From: Lachnospiraceae bacterium
GTDB lineage: Bacteria; Bacillota; Clostridia; Lachnospirales; Lachnospiraceae
Reading direction: 5' to 3'
NCBI GenBank assembly: GCA_910574715.1
Contig: CAJTCH010000003.1
Span: 124,001-188,000 of the forward strand
Length of the DNA: 64,000 nt
A model generated the notes under the pieces. The model was not told the DNA's origin, did no database searches, and saw nothing but the letters and a program-made list of their open reading frames with translations. Positions 25,841-34,538 of this stretch are shown here, piece after piece. Both the position numbers and the translations under genes were made by a program. Each line of letters starts with the position of its first letter. Position 1 is the first letter of the stretch.

Positions 25841-26776
25841 TTATAGAAAGAAATTATTCCCGTCCGAATTGTCCGAAGACCAGTTCAATGTACTCAGAGA
25901 GCTGACTCTGCTGAGCATCTGAAGTCTCATCATATCGACAAAGTACTGTGCGTTCTCTTTCGTCAGATCATATGTACTCTGCAGGGACTTACTGCCCGCT
26001 GCCGACAGATATCCCGAAGACAGCCCTACCTGCAGCCAGTCCTGATAATTCAGGCTTGTACCGGATAGCTGGCGCGAATCCCCGTCTGCGCTCTCCGAAC
26101 CGGATGCGCTTCTTTCTACTGTCTTGCCCGTAGTCAAGTCACCGTTCATATAACCTTTGATTCTGCTGATATAATTCCTCGTCTCCGCGAAAGGCGGGAC
26201 CCCTCCGTATTTTGCAACGTTCCCGCTTCCTGCATTGTATGCTGCCAGCGCCAGTTCTATGTCTCCGTTATATTGATTCAGCTTCTCGGCTATATATCGT
26301 GCGCCCCCCATGATGTTGCTTCTTGCATCAAAGGGATCGTCAACGCCGAGCGCCCTGGCCGTGGAAGGCATCAACTGCATAACCCCCTGGGCTCCGGCGG
26401 GTGAAACCGCATTGGCATTAAAGCCTGATTCTGCCTTTCCGATGGCCTTCAGAAGATTCAGCGGTACATTGTACCGTTCTGCCGCTTCCTCGAAGATCGC
26501 ATCCATGCTCTCAGATCCAGTCTGTATCTGTGCCGCTTCCCTGCCTGCGGACGCTCTCCCGGCGCCGTACACGCTTCCGCTTCCCGCTGCATCCCAGACC
26601 GTGTTCCCTCTTAATCTCTGCAGGGTGTTCATAAATTCTTTCGTAAAGCTCTGATCCGACACTGCCGCCCGGCCCGCCAAAGACGTCCCTTGATAATCCG
26701 CGCCGCCCTGTATCTGATTCAAAACACTGCTCATATACTTGTACCAGTTCTCATAAATTGTATAGTCTACTGCCAT
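25841..26776 (-). CDS. SLT-type lytic transglycosylase next to the flagellar operon
   Basis: The product has 311 residues. I chose ATG 26,776 because GGGAG lies 9 nt upstream and the intergenic promoter lies before it; a longer frame of 68 extra codons would run through that promoter. The catalytic domain (about residues 95-215) has AIGKAESGFNANAVS with the catalytic Glu, GAQGVMQLMPSTA and ALAAYNAGSGNVAKYGG. No signal peptide or LysM domain is visible, so it may leave the cell by the flagellar export route. Its place just upstream of flgB, in the same direction, suggests it opens peptidoglycan for rod assembly, like FlgJ. That role is inference. Confidence 0.88.
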   Translation of the reverse strand: MAVDYTIYENWYKYMSSVLNQIQGGADYQGTSLAGRAAVSDQSFTKEFMNTLQRLRGNTVWDAAGSGSVYGAGRASAGREAAQIQTGSESMDAIFEEAAERYNVPLNLLKAIGKAESGFNANAVSPAGAQGVMQLMPSTARALGVDDPFDARSNIMGGARYIAEKLNQYNGDIELALAAYNAGSGNVAKYGGVPPFAETRNYISRIKGYMNGDLTTGKTVERSASGSESADGDSRQLSGTSLNYQDWLQVGLSSGYLSAAGSKSLQSTYDLTKENAQYFVDMMRLQMLSRVSSLSTLNWSSDNSDGNNFFL

Positions 26777-26837
26777 AATCTCTGTCTCCCGGCTCTTGCC
26801 AAAATCATATACCCTTAAAACCAATCTATTGTTTAAC

Positions 26838-26866
26838 ATTATATTTATACCATTTTTAAGCCCCAA
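26838..26866 (-). promoter_or_regulatory. Probable promoter of the lytic transglycosylase gene
   Basis: TTGGGG (26,861-26,866), a 17-nt spacer and TATAAT (26,838-26,843) lie about 60 nt upstream of the chosen start. The -35 is weak. This location supports the short gene model. Confidence 0.5.
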
Positions 26867-26965
26867 TGAAAAGACATTTTGTTTATTTTTTTTCGTTTTC
26901 ACATATTTTCCATATCTTTTTAACAAATTCCAACAAAATATGGTACAAAACCAGCAAATCAGATA

Positions 26966-26994
26966 TTTACATTCAAGCAAAATCGTAATAAAAT
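26966..26994 (+). promoter_or_regulatory. Sigma-A-type promoter of the chemoreceptor gene
   Basis: TTTACA (26,966-26,971), a 17-nt spacer and TAAAAT (26,989-26,994) match 5 of 6 positions at both boxes, about 50 nt upstream of the start. I looked for the sigma-28 pattern (TAAA, about 15 nt, GCCGATAA) expected for a chemoreceptor and did not find it. Confidence 0.65.
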
Positions 26995-27043
26995 AGATTT
27001 ATACATTGTATTTTTATATTAAAGCAAATAGGAGGAATGAATC

Positions 27044-28888
27044 GTGTTAAAAAACTTAAAAGTGAGGAGTAAGCTCGCTCTCTCATTCGGCATTTCGATA
27101 TTGTTCTTTATTATCGCAATTGTCGCGGCGAACATCGGACTGAGCAGTGTACTTGGCGGACTGGAAGATTTCTATGATACGCCGTATCCTATGGTGGAGT
27201 CTTCTCTGGAAGCACAGACCTCCACACGTAAGATTCAGCTGAACATGTACCGCGCCGCTGTGGCCACTGATGATGCAACAGCCCAGGCCTTGCTGGATGA
27301 GATCGACGGGGTAGCAGCGAAGATGAATACCGCCCTTGATACTCTGAGAGAATCTTATAAAGGTGATCCGTCACTGCTGACCACACTCAACAATGCCGCG
27401 GATGACCTTGCATCCGCCAGACAATCCGCCCTTGACTACCTCACCGCCGGCGACAAGGATAATGCCATCGTCGTACTGAACGGTGAATACGCTCAGGCCG
27501 GAACTGCCTTTTCCGAGATTGTCGACAAATTTATCGCGGCGGCACAGACTGAGGCTGACACGTATTATGAGTCCGGACATTCGATCAAGAATATTTGTAC
27601 ATGGATCCTGCTTGTATTGGCCGCATTCTGTCTTGTCTTCACCGTATTTATGGCCCTTAAGGTAATTCGTGATATTACTTATCCGATCGCCGAGATCGAG
27701 ACAGCCGTAAAAGCAATGGCGAAAGGCAACATGCATTCGGAGATTCATTATCAGTCGAAGGATGAACTCGGCGTCCTGGCCGATAATCTTCGTTTTGTTC
27801 TTAAGACATTGTCAAGTTACATAGCGCATATCTGCAGCCGGATGGATTCTATGGCGGACGGAGACTTAAGTATCTCCATGGATATGGACTATCTCGGGGA
27901 GTTTGAGTCTATCAAGCATTCCGGCAATAAGATCCTGGAGAACATGAACGACGCCATGAGCCAGCTCCATCAGGCGTCCGACCAGGTAGCAGACGGATCC
28001 GAACAGGTATCCAGCGGCGCACAGGCGTTAAGCCAGGGCGCGACAGAGCAGGCAAGTTCTGTAGAAGAATTGGTTGCAACCCTAAGCGAATTATCCGATA
28101 AGGTTAACGAGACCGCTCATAATGCACGCAGCATCAACGAACAGATCACCCTGACAGCCGGCGAGATCGACAGCAGCAACCAGATGATGGAATCTATGAT
28201 GGCTGCCATGACGAAGATCAACGACTGCTCCAGCGAGATCGAGAAGATCATCAAGACTATTGAAGATATCGCATTCCAGACTAACATCCTGGCGCTGAAC
28301 GCCGCCGTCGAGGCTGCCCGTGCAGGAGAAGCCGGCAAGGGCTTCGCGGTAGTCGCGGACGAAGTAAGAAGCCTTGCTTCCAAGAGTCAGGAAGCGGCGA
28401 AGGATACTACCGCACTGATCAGCAACTCCTTAGCTGCCGTAACCGAAGGCAATCAGATCGCGGCCGATACTCAGAGTTCTCTGGTGAAGGTAGTTGCAAG
28501 CTCCCAGAAGATCGCAGCGAATATGGCTTCTATTACAGAAGCTTCCGATATGCAGGCAGAAGGGATCCAGCAGGTTACCGTCGGTATCGACCAGATCTCT
28601 TCCGTTGTTCAGACCAATTCCGCTACAGCCCAGCAGAGCGCTGCTGCCAGCGAAGAATTATTCAGCCAGTCCAGCCTGCTTAAGAGCCTGGTAGGACGTT
28701 TCCGTCTGAAGAGCATGGCAGCGCCTATGGCAGCGTCCGCTCCGGCGCCTGTGCCGGCTGCCCCGGAAGCTATGGCTCCGCTTACGGTAGAAGATGATTT
28801 TGATCCATATATTCCGGAGACGCCTGCCCCGGAACCGGAGAGAACCGGATTCAAGAGTTCCTTCGTAGACGATATGGCGAAATATTAA
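27044..28888 (+). CDS. Methyl-accepting chemotaxis protein
   Basis: The product has 614 residues and starts at GTG with AGGAGG at 8 nt. Membrane segment 1 spans about residues 12-32 and segment 2 about 184-206. The roughly 150-residue extracellular part is helical, with no motif that identifies a ligand (4HB-like). A HAMP domain follows (about 208-262). The signalling hairpin tip has [20 protein letters not shown] and [20 protein letters not shown]. The last 60 residues are a Pro/Ala-rich linker ending in acidic and aromatic residues, possibly a tether for adaptation enzymes. It is divergent from the flagellar region and has its own promoter and terminator. Confidence 0.95.
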   Translation: MLKNLKVRSKLALSFGISILFFIIAIVAANIGLSSVLGGLEDFYDTPYPMVESSLEAQTSTRKIQLNMYRAAVATDDATAQALLDEIDGVAAKMNTALDTLRESYKGDPSLLTTLNNAADDLASARQSALDYLTAGDKDNAIVVLNGEYAQAGTAFSEIVDKFIAAAQTEADTYYESGHSIKNICTWILLVLAAFCLVFTVFMALKVIRDITYPIAEIETAVKAMAKGNMHSEIHYQSKDELGVLADNLRFVLKTLSSYIAHICSRMDSMADGDLSISMDMDYLGEFESIKHSGNKILENMNDAMSQLHQASDQVADGSEQVSSGAQALSQGATEQASSVEELVATLSELSDKVNETAHNARSINEQITLTAGEIDSSNQMMESMMAAMTKINDCSSEIEKIIKTIEDIAFQTNILALNAAVEAARAGEAGKGFAVVADEVRSLASKSQEAAKDTTALISNSLAAVTEGNQIAADTQSSLVKVVASSQKIAANMASITEASDMQAEGIQQVTVGIDQISSVVQTNSATAQQSAAASEELFSQSSLLKSLVGRFRLKSMAAPMAASAPAPVPAAPEAMAPLTVEDDFDPYIPETPAPEPERTGFKSSFVDDMAKY

Positions 28889-28910
28889 GATAATATACAA
28901 TCTTATACAG

Positions 28911-28945
28911 AGGAGGCAGTGGCTTATAAGCCGCTGCCTCCTTTT
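28911..28945 (+). terminator. Rho-independent terminator after the chemoreceptor gene
   Basis: GGAGGCAG and CTGCCTCC arms flank an inner GGCTTA/TAAGCC stem, followed by TTTT. It begins about 25 nt past the stop codon. Confidence 0.85.
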
Positions 28946-29002
28946 CAAGTGCAAAAAAACGAGGATCGTTAAGTCCTTGCCTTTTCTTAGAAATTATTTA
29001 TT

Positions 29003-30316
29003 TTACTGCGGAAGACAATAATGGGTGTTCTTGCCCTTTCCTTCTTGGATAAGCAGACCCTTTTCAATCAATTTTTTTAGCAGCCGTCCGCATGATGACT
29101 GACCTATACCAAGCAGTATTTCTATTTCTTTTCTTGTAATAAATCCCCGTTGCTTTGTCAGAGCAATCACTTTTTCTTCTGGTGTGCCTTTCTCTGGATT
29201 TACTTGCATTTGCCTTGCGGGTTCAGGCATTGCATTCAGATTAGGGAGAGTAATTTTAAATGCATTATCAGATGTTTCAATCTGCGGTATCATTCCGGTT
29301 CCCTCATACGCTTCCATGATTTTTATAATTCCGGTTCCATAGGCTTCTATCAATTCCAAACGGTAAAATACATTTGCCAGTTTGAAGTTCCGACAGACGG
29401 AAATACCCATTGTTACATCTTTTAAAGACACACCGCTTACCAGACCGCCAATAGAGGTAAATTCAAGTCTGTCTGCATAAAGGCTGATGAAAGTACTGGC
29501 GCGGAATGAATATTCACGATGCACAAGAAGATTCAGAAGAGCTTCCCTGACTGCTGTTTCCGGATAATCCCGTCTGTCAATACGATATAACTTATCAAAG
29601 GTTGAGTGTGTCTGATTACGGAAATCAATAAAATCATATGCTTCATCCATCTGCCGAAACAAGGAGCCGGAGAATTCTCTCCGATCCTTAAATTCACTCT
29701 GCGTTGTACCTTGAAAAACAGCGGCTTTAATTGTATGCACACACTGATCCGAAAGCAGTAACCCCAAGTTTGTATAGACACCATCCTGTGTTACCATTCC
29801 CAATGTTTTCATTTGTGTGAGACCAAACTTTACATTTCGTTCAGCAAATACTTTTTTTGCACTTTCAAAGGTTAAATTTTGTTCCAAAGACCGCATTTCT
29901 TCAAAATGATCTCCGTCAGTTTCTTTAATCATGCGACGGATTGCAGTATTTGTAGCCGGAACAGAGGAATAACCTTGACGGACATAAACGCCTTCAGGAC
30001 GCAAGCCTTTTTTGGCAATATAATATGGTCGCTCTGTTCCCTGCTGAATATCAACTGCAACGATTTTCTTTCCATCTACCGTTACTGTTTCATAATGAAG
30101 AAACATCGTCAGATCCGGTTTAATTGCATCTCGAACCATATTGCTGATTTGCAAAGAAGTTTCGTCTGGGTTATCCAGTCCTGACACAGTTCCGTCATCC
30201 TGAACGCCTATATACAGTTTTCCTCCCTCACAGTTTGCAAAAGCAATGACTTCTTTTTTAATATCCTCCACTACAATTGCTTTTAGTTCAACCGTTTCGC
30301 TTTCCTGAAAAATCAA
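29003..30316 (-). CDS. AlbA_2 (Schlafen-like) domain regulator with C-terminal winged helix
   Basis: The product has 437 residues from TTG 30,316, chosen because a perfect AGGAGG lies 7 nt upstream; a GTG ten codons earlier lies before that site and overlaps the -10 region. The N-terminal AlbA_2 domain has SETVELKAIV, then IAFANCEGGKLYIGVQDDG. A central helical part and an HATPase-like segment (REALLNLLVHREYSF, then DRLEFTSIGG) follow. The C-terminus (about 380-437) is a winged helix (GFITRKEIEILLGIGQSSCG). This layout is common in accessory regulators of Firmicutes, and the substrate is unknown. Its codon use is AT-richer than its neighbours, which suggests horizontal acquisition. Repeats in the promoter suggest autoregulation. 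Confidence 0.8.
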   Translation of the reverse strand: MIFQESETVELKAIVVEDIKKEVIAFANCEGGKLYIGVQDDGTVSGLDNPDETSLQISNMVRDAIKPDLTMFLHYETVTVDGKKIVAVDIQQGTERPYYIAKKGLRPEGVYVRQGYSSVPATNTAIRRMIKETDGDHFEEMRSLEQNLTFESAKKVFAERNVKFGLTQMKTLGMVTQDGVYTNLGLLLSDQCVHTIKAAVFQGTTQSEFKDRREFSGSLFRQMDEAYDFIDFRNQTHSTFDKLYRIDRRDYPETAVREALLNLLVHREYSFRASTFISLYADRLEFTSIGGLVSGVSLKDVTMGISVCRNFKLANVFYRLELIEAYGTGIIKIMEAYEGTGMIPQIETSDNAFKITLPNLNAMPEPARQMQVNPEKGTPEEKVIALTKQRGFITRKEIEILLGIGQSSCGRLLKKLIEKGLLIQEGKGKNTHYCLPQ

Positions 30317-30335
30317 TTGACCGCCTCCTGATTTT

Positions 30336-30375
30336 ATTCTACCCACATTCTACTCATTCTACTCATTCTTGTCAA
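30336..30375 (-). promoter_or_regulatory. Promoter with overlapping 9-bp iterated repeats upstream of the AlbA_2 gene
   Basis: Minus-strand TTGACA (30,370-30,375) and TAGAAT (30,347-30,352) have a 17-nt spacer. The plus strand shows ATTCTACTC at 30,347 and again at 30,356, a partial third copy (ATTCTT) at 30,365 and a related ATTCTACCC at 30,336. The repeats cover the -10 box, the spacer and part of the -35, an operator-like arrangement. Confidence 0.7.
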
Positions 30376-30444
30376 TCATTTTGTTAGAATGACATCAACT
30401 GTTTTTCTTAAGACCTGTTTTTTCAGCCTTATCTCGTAGATAAC

Positions 30445-30469
30445 AAAAAACCCCGAAAAATCGGGGTTT
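30445..30469 (-). terminator. Terminator of the tRNA-Glu/tRNA-Cys operon
   Basis: On the minus strand AACCCCGA and TCGGGGTT form an 8-bp stem with a short T loop, followed by a T-run. It starts a few bases past the tRNA-Cys 3' end. Confidence 0.88.
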
Positions 30470-30474
30470 CTGAG

Positions 30475-30546
30475 AGGCGCAGACCGGATTTGAACCGGTG
30501 AGTCAGGGTGTTGCAGACCCATGCCTTACCACTTGGCTACTGCGCC
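30475..30546 (-). tRNA. tRNA-Cys (anticodon GCA)
   Basis: The 72-nt cloverleaf has acceptor arms GGCGCAG and CTGCGCC with discriminator U, as expected for tRNA-Cys. The anticodon loop is CTGCAAC (anticodon GCA) and the T-loop is GGTTCAAATCC. CCA is not encoded. It is the second gene of a two-tRNA operon after tRNA-Glu. Confidence 0.95.
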
Positions 30547-30598
30547 TAGCTATGAACTATAAGCACTTAACGGTTGCCTTTTAACCGCTTACGTGCGA

Positions 30599-30670
30599 TG
30601 ACTCCGACGGGAATCGAACCCGTGTTACCGCCGTGAAAGGGCGATGTCTTAACCGCTTGACCACGGAGCC
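30599..30670 (-). tRNA. tRNA-Glu (anticodon TTC)
   Basis: The 72-nt cloverleaf has acceptor GGCTCCG pairing with CGGAGTC (one G-U pair). The anticodon loop CTTTCAC gives anticodon TTC, and GGTTCGATTCC forms the T arm. CCA is not encoded. The 52-nt spacer to tRNA-Cys is itself hairpin-forming (CGGTT/AACCG nested in GCAC/GTGC). Confidence 0.95.
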
Positions 30671-30672
30671 AT

Positions 30673-30732
30673 AACGGTCTCACTTCAAGTGCGACCGTTG
30701 TCTATTCTAGCACAACCATCTGACTTTTGCAA
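30673..30732 (-). promoter_or_regulatory. Promoter and leader hairpin of the tRNA-Glu/tRNA-Cys operon
   Basis: TTGCAA (30,727-30,732), a 17-nt spacer and TAGAAT (30,704-30,709) with an extended -10 TG. The predicted transcript begins with a near-perfect hairpin (30,673-30,699; 12 of 13 pairs with a 1-nt loop) ending 2 nt before the tRNA-Glu 5' end, a likely substrate for leader removal. Confidence 0.72.
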
Positions 30733-30740
30733 GCATTTTT

Positions 30741-31982
30741 TTACTTCATGACCGATTCTATCTCTTCGACCGTCCTTGGAATATCCGCCGAGAGATTCCT
30801 GCATCCCTCCGCCGTGATCAGACAGTTGTCCTCCAGACGGAAGCCGATTCCCCATTCTTCATGATAGATTCCGATATCCACGCAGAACACCATGCCTGCC
30901 TCTGTCACTGCTTCTCTCGCCGACACCATATCATGCACATCAAAACCGATATGATGCGCTCCGCCGTGCCACATATAAGTCCCGATCTCATCATAGGAAC
31001 TGCACACTCCGGCTTCCTTCAATTGTCCGTAATTATATTCCCGAATCATCTTATCAACGTCCGGCATAGGTATTCCCGGCTTTAAGATCTCAAACATATG
31101 CTGTGACGTCCGGTACGCGCATTCGTATAATAACTTCTGTCTCTCCGAATATTTCCCATTGCACGGCCATCCTCTGGATACATCCGTCACCAGATGATCC
31201 CACCTGACCCCGACGTCGTTCAACACCATATCTCCGTCTGCCACTTTGCCCCTGTAGCTGTCATAATGGATACAGAAGTTATTCTTTCCCGCACTGATAA
31301 TAGATGAGAAACCAGGCTCCAGCACACCGTGCTGAGCCAGAGCATAATCATACTCGGCTTTATATTGGTATTCGTACATTCCCGGTCTGGAGTGTTCCAT
31401 CATTGCCACTATTCCGGCCTTCGTGATCTGTTCCGCACGTTCCAGAGCTTCTATCTCACAAGGCTTCTTGATCAGACGCATCTTCTTAAGTATCGGAAGA
31501 GAATTCCTGATCTTCATCTCCGGGTATCCAGTCTCTATGTACTGCTTCATCCAATCTGCTCCGTTCCAATTCCTGCGTCCCTCTTTGTGATCCAGATCCA
31601 GGCAGACCGAACGGATCTTATTCTTCCTGATCGTATCGGCAAGGCAGGACTGCCATTCCTCCAGATATCTTATATCGTTGATCCCGGATACCTCTGCCGC
31701 CCTGTCAGGCTTGATCCTCGCTCCGTTCCACCTCTCTTCGAATGCATCCGGCGGAAGGATGAACAACTTCTCAGTATACCCCTCTTCTTCTTTGCATAAG
31801 AACAGAATACTGTCTCTCTGCTCTATTCCCGTCAAATATACAAAATTCCGGTTTGCCCAGAATCCATAATCATCATCCGCTGACTTACGAAGCAGTTCAC
31901 CGCTTAAAAAAACTGCCAGTTCACCGGGATTCATATGTTCTGCAAATGTCCTTCTGTTCTCCAAATAAAATATTGCTTCCAT
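30741..31982 (-). CDS. Xaa-Pro aminopeptidase (aminopeptidase P family, M24)
   Basis: The product has 413 residues. The N-terminal domain (about 1-165) has the AMP_N features ENRRTFAEHM and FWANRNFVYLTGIE. The C-terminal pita-bread domain carries the dinuclear metal ligands: Asp residues in VLNDVGVRWDHLVTDVSRGW, His in GGAHHIGFDVHD, and Glu in FCVDIGIYHEEWG and FRLEDN. It removes N-terminal residues preceding proline, in the cytoplasm. It lies between two tRNA loci, and the upstream tRNA-Lys has its own terminator. I see no clear promoter in the 26 nt left, so some readthrough may feed this gene. Confidence 0.92.
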   Translation of the reverse strand: MEAIFYLENRRTFAEHMNPGELAVFLSGELLRKSADDDYGFWANRNFVYLTGIEQRDSILFLCKEEEGYTEKLFILPPDAFEERWNGARIKPDRAAEVSGINDIRYLEEWQSCLADTIRKNKIRSVCLDLDHKEGRRNWNGADWMKQYIETGYPEMKIRNSLPILKKMRLIKKPCEIEALERAEQITKAGIVAMMEHSRPGMYEYQYKAEYDYALAQHGVLEPGFSSIISAGKNNFCIHYDSYRGKVADGDMVLNDVGVRWDHLVTDVSRGWPCNGKYSERQKLLYECAYRTSQHMFEILKPGIPMPDVDKMIREYNYGQLKEAGVCSSYDEIGTYMWHGGAHHIGFDVHDMVSAREAVTEAGMVFCVDIGIYHEEWGIGFRLEDNCLITAEGCRNLSADIPRTVEEIESVMK

Positions 31983-32008
31983 GAATTATCGCGCTCCTTC
32001 TCAGATAT

Positions 32009-32055
32009 AAAAAAACCACCGCCCCCGGAGCCATTCAAAGTCTCCAAAAACAGTG
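32009..32055 (-). terminator. Terminator of tRNA-Lys with five consecutive G-U pairs
   Basis: In the minus-strand RNA CACUGUUUUUGGAG pairs over 14 positions with CUCCGGGGGCGGUG, including five adjacent U-G wobbles, followed after 1 nt by seven U. The plus-strand transcript could not form these pairs, so the element is strand-specific. Confidence 0.75.
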
Positions 32056-32063
32056 ATTTTGAG

Positions 32064-32136
32064 TGCGCGATCAGGGGCTCGAACCCTGGACACCCTGATT
32101 AAGAGTCAGGTGCTCTACCAACTGAGCTAATCGCGC
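32064..32136 (-). tRNA. tRNA-Lys (anticodon CTT)
   Basis: The 73-nt cloverleaf has acceptor GCGCGAT pairing with ATCGCGC and discriminator A. The D arm is AGCTCAGTTGGTAGAGC. The anticodon loop CTCTTAA gives CTT, and GGTTCGAGCCC is the T arm. CCA is not encoded. Confidence 0.95.
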
Positions 32137-32178
32137 GGAACTCTTATTTTCTTTTTGCATTTCCTCAACGCAAGTGAT

Positions 32179-32207
32179 ATTATATAACAGTTTTCATGAT
32201 AATGCAA
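32179..32207 (-). promoter_or_regulatory. Promoter of tRNA-Lys
   Basis: TTGCAT (32,202-32,207), a 17-nt spacer and a perfect TATAAT (32,179-32,184) lie about 45 nt upstream of the tRNA 5' end. Confidence 0.72.
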
Positions 32208-32456
32208 GAGTTTTTTTCAACTTTTTTCACTTTTTTTAAATTTTTTTCATATCCCTGCTTTTTTCCCGCTTTTTCCTCTCTGTCTGGCATCTTTCGGGCG
32301 TCTTCGGATTCTGCGTCCCGTCTTAGGAACGCAGAACCGAAGACCCTATAGCAACATATAACGTGCATCAGATTATATCCGCCATAATCTCATTCTGTAA
32401 TCGGAAGATAAGAAGAGCAGCAATATAATCACAATGTATAGATCGGGCGTACCGGT
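32208..32456. other. Intergenic interval with a long imperfect hairpin
   Basis: No credible gene is present. Arms at 32,301-32,319 and 32,326-32,343 pair over about 17 positions with one bulged base and a 6-nt loop (TCTTCGG and TTCTGCGT paired with ACGCAGAA and CCGAAGA). It lies downstream of the DUF2325 gene but no T-run follows on the minus strand. A T-rich segment (32,208-32,275) follows next to the tRNA-Lys promoter. Confidence 0.6.
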
Positions 32457-34247
32457 TCACAATTGATCCGCAAGCTCTCTCAACGTGCGGTCAATATTGT
32501 TCCCATGAACATACAGGATCTTCTGTCCCTTCTTCCTCTCGCTCATGATCTTATAGTATAGCCCGTGCTTTAAGATATCTGTATTCACAATAATATACTT
32601 CTTATTATGGAGCACCGCCGGATCAAAATGCATATGGTCAGATTCCAGGAATTGGCTGTTAGGAAGACAGCGTCTCATCTTCCTCTGCCAGTTCCTATGT
32701 CCGCCGATCACGATGCTCTTATCCAGCTTCCCGATCCTGACCTCCTTATCCTCTTCCTTATCTTTCTCAGTCTTCATCCATATTCCAGAACGATCCCTGC
32801 CTGTACGGAACTCTTCTTCTGACCGCTTCTCCTCTTCTGTCCTCTCTTCCTTCCTGCGGAGTATGCAGCTTTGCAGTTCCCGAAGCTCTGCTTTGTCTTT
32901 CTCATGCTTCTCCTCCCTCTTAAGTGCTTCTCTTTTCAGCCGCTCTATCTGCCGCTGTGCTTCCGCAAGCTTACATTCCCTGTCCTTCCCTTGCCGTTCT
33001 AATCCGCAGATCTTCTGTTCCAGCCTGCGCTTCTCATATTCAGCACTTTTTAAGGTGTTTTCCTCACATTCTCTGCGGTATCGGACCTCTTCCGGTACAT
33101 CATTCTCATACATTGCCTCGATCTGCTGGATATATTTGCACAAGGTCGTAACCAGAAGCAGATATTTGTACCGTTCCCAGTCCTTCTCTTCGAATACGGC
33201 ACACATGACCTCCGCCTCCCATTTCTCCAGACATAAGCCGTACAGCGCCGCCGTCTCCAGTCCAAATTGTCCGAGCAGGCTTTCCAGCCGCCTCCATAAC
33301 GCATTGTTCTCCTCGTTAATATCCTCCAGGAATGCGCTCACATAATAGGCGCCCGGATTCCAATGCTTCCGCAACAGCTCACGGTATATCCTCTTTCCCT
33401 CGGTCATATCGGTTTCCTGACCCGGGCTTCTTAAGCGGTCGTCCTCATATCTTTTAAGCATACAGACCACCTGGCAGAACTCATAATCCTCTGCGATCGG
33501 AACGGACAGGTCCTCTGCGATCACCATCTGAACCACCATCCGGGATAGTTCCAGTTCCATCGCAAGCCCCTTGCCCAGAGAATCCCGATATTGCTCCCCT
33601 TCCAGGCAGTCAAGCTTCTTGATCACATTCTTCAGCGGACGGTATCCGGCATAGATAATATCCATGATCCCGCGGTATCTCTCCTCATTCCCGCCGTCAC
33701 CGCCGGCTCTGAGCAAGAGAATCAGGCCGGCCGCAAGCTTCGCCGCCCTTCTCTCCGTCAGCAGGAACTTACGCAGGTATGCCGCAGCATTATACTCTGA
33801 CCGGCGGAACGCGTCTATACAAGAGTCCGCGCAGTCCTCCGCAATCCTCTCCAGCATACTTCTGCAGCGTTCATTCCTGACGATCGCGTACATAAGGAAC
33901 GGTATCACATCTACCCGCATCTCCTTAAGATGCATCATCTCAATCGGTTCTAACAGCCTTTGGTTCACCTCTGTCAACTGCTCCCCGGCGCCCTCCCGGA
34001 GACCTTTCCCGAACACATCCTCGTAGATCTGTTCCCTCCGCTCCTCGTCAAGCTCCATCCTCACCGCCACGACTCCCCGGCCTGTATCCTCGGCCGGAAG
34101 CAGCTTATCCCGGCGCATCGTCTCTGCGACGGCTCTCGTCAGCATCTTCGAAGAGATCTCCGGGGTATGAAGACATCTGTCCACAAATGCCGCCTTCACA
34201 TTCACCTTGCAGCATAATCCGTCATATATTATTCTGTTTCTTTCCAT
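32457..34247 (-). CDS. DUF2325-containing coiled-coil protein of unknown function
   Basis: The product has 596 residues with no signal peptide or membrane segment. Residues 1-370 are helical, Arg/Glu/Leu-rich and not recognised. Residues about 390-480 form a charged coiled coil. The last 90 residues are a DUF2325 domain: SIVIGGHRNWQRKMRRCLPN, then ILKHGLYYKIM and KILYVHGNN. DUF2325 occurs in many Firmicutes and has no established role; its fold suggests a small Rossmann-like sensor or binding domain. It has its own extended -10 promoter and a 5' leader of about 120 nt. It stands alone, divergent from the DUF6512 gene. Confidence 0.72.
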   Translation of the reverse strand: MERNRIIYDGLCCKVNVKAAFVDRCLHTPEISSKMLTRAVAETMRRDKLLPAEDTGRGVVAVRMELDEERREQIYEDVFGKGLREGAGEQLTEVNQRLLEPIEMMHLKEMRVDVIPFLMYAIVRNERCRSMLERIAEDCADSCIDAFRRSEYNAAAYLRKFLLTERRAAKLAAGLILLLRAGGDGGNEERYRGIMDIIYAGYRPLKNVIKKLDCLEGEQYRDSLGKGLAMELELSRMVVQMVIAEDLSVPIAEDYEFCQVVCMLKRYEDDRLRSPGQETDMTEGKRIYRELLRKHWNPGAYYVSAFLEDINEENNALWRRLESLLGQFGLETAALYGLCLEKWEAEVMCAVFEEKDWERYKYLLLVTTLCKYIQQIEAMYENDVPEEVRYRRECEENTLKSAEYEKRRLEQKICGLERQGKDRECKLAEAQRQIERLKREALKREEKHEKDKAELRELQSCILRRKEERTEEEKRSEEEFRTGRDRSGIWMKTEKDKEEDKEVRIGKLDKSIVIGGHRNWQRKMRRCLPNSQFLESDHMHFDPAVLHNKKYIIVNTDILKHGLYYKIMSERKKGQKILYVHGNNIDRTLRELADQL

Positions 34248-34372
34248 AAAAAATCCTCCCGCGTTACAGCCTGTTGAATACTCTGTGACATTGAAATAAT
34301 CCGGCGACCTGCCGTAGATAAAATGAACTTCTAAGAATATACGAGACTCATATATAATTCTTTGATGTGGTT

Positions 34373-34401
34373 ATTCTAGCACATCTTTTTTGGCGGTTCA
34401 A
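34373..34401 (-). promoter_or_regulatory. Promoter of the DUF2325 gene
   Basis: TTGAAC (34,396-34,401), a 17-nt spacer and TAGAAT (34,373-34,378) with an extended -10 (TGTGC before TAGAAT). The same TGTGCTAGAATA sequence occurs in the tRNA-Glu promoter. Confidence 0.68.
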
Positions 34402-34538
34402 GAAAAACCGTTCGACAAATCTATTTGGGAATCTATCCAAAAATCTATATTGCCGGCATATTCTTCCCCGCATTTACATATATTAGTACAACGGACAGTA
34501 TCGTAATATACTACTGTACCAGAAAAGGGAGGCCATTC

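Noticed and set aside
26777..26980. 68-codon N-terminal extension of the lytic transglycosylase
   Set aside because: The extension spans a promoter and AT-rich intergenic DNA, while a strong ribosome binding site precedes ATG 26,776.
26777..27043. Sigma-28 promoter for the chemoreceptor gene
   Set aside because: No TAAA/GCCGATAA pair at proper spacing was found; a good sigma-A-type promoter is present instead.
32180..32368. 62-codon minus-strand frame downstream of the DUF2325 gene
   Set aside because: It runs through a long hairpin and the tRNA-Lys promoter, lacks a ribosome binding site, and is Lys/Glu-rich only because the DNA is T-rich.
33050..33304. Arg-rich minus-strand frames inside the DUF2325 gene
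   Set aside because: They overlap the larger, well-supported gene in another frame and have no ribosome binding site or family.
34480..34525. Imperfect palindrome upstream of the DUF6512 gene as a BlaI-like operator
   Set aside because: The half-sites are unevenly spaced with an insertion, and no convincing promoter boxes could be placed around them.
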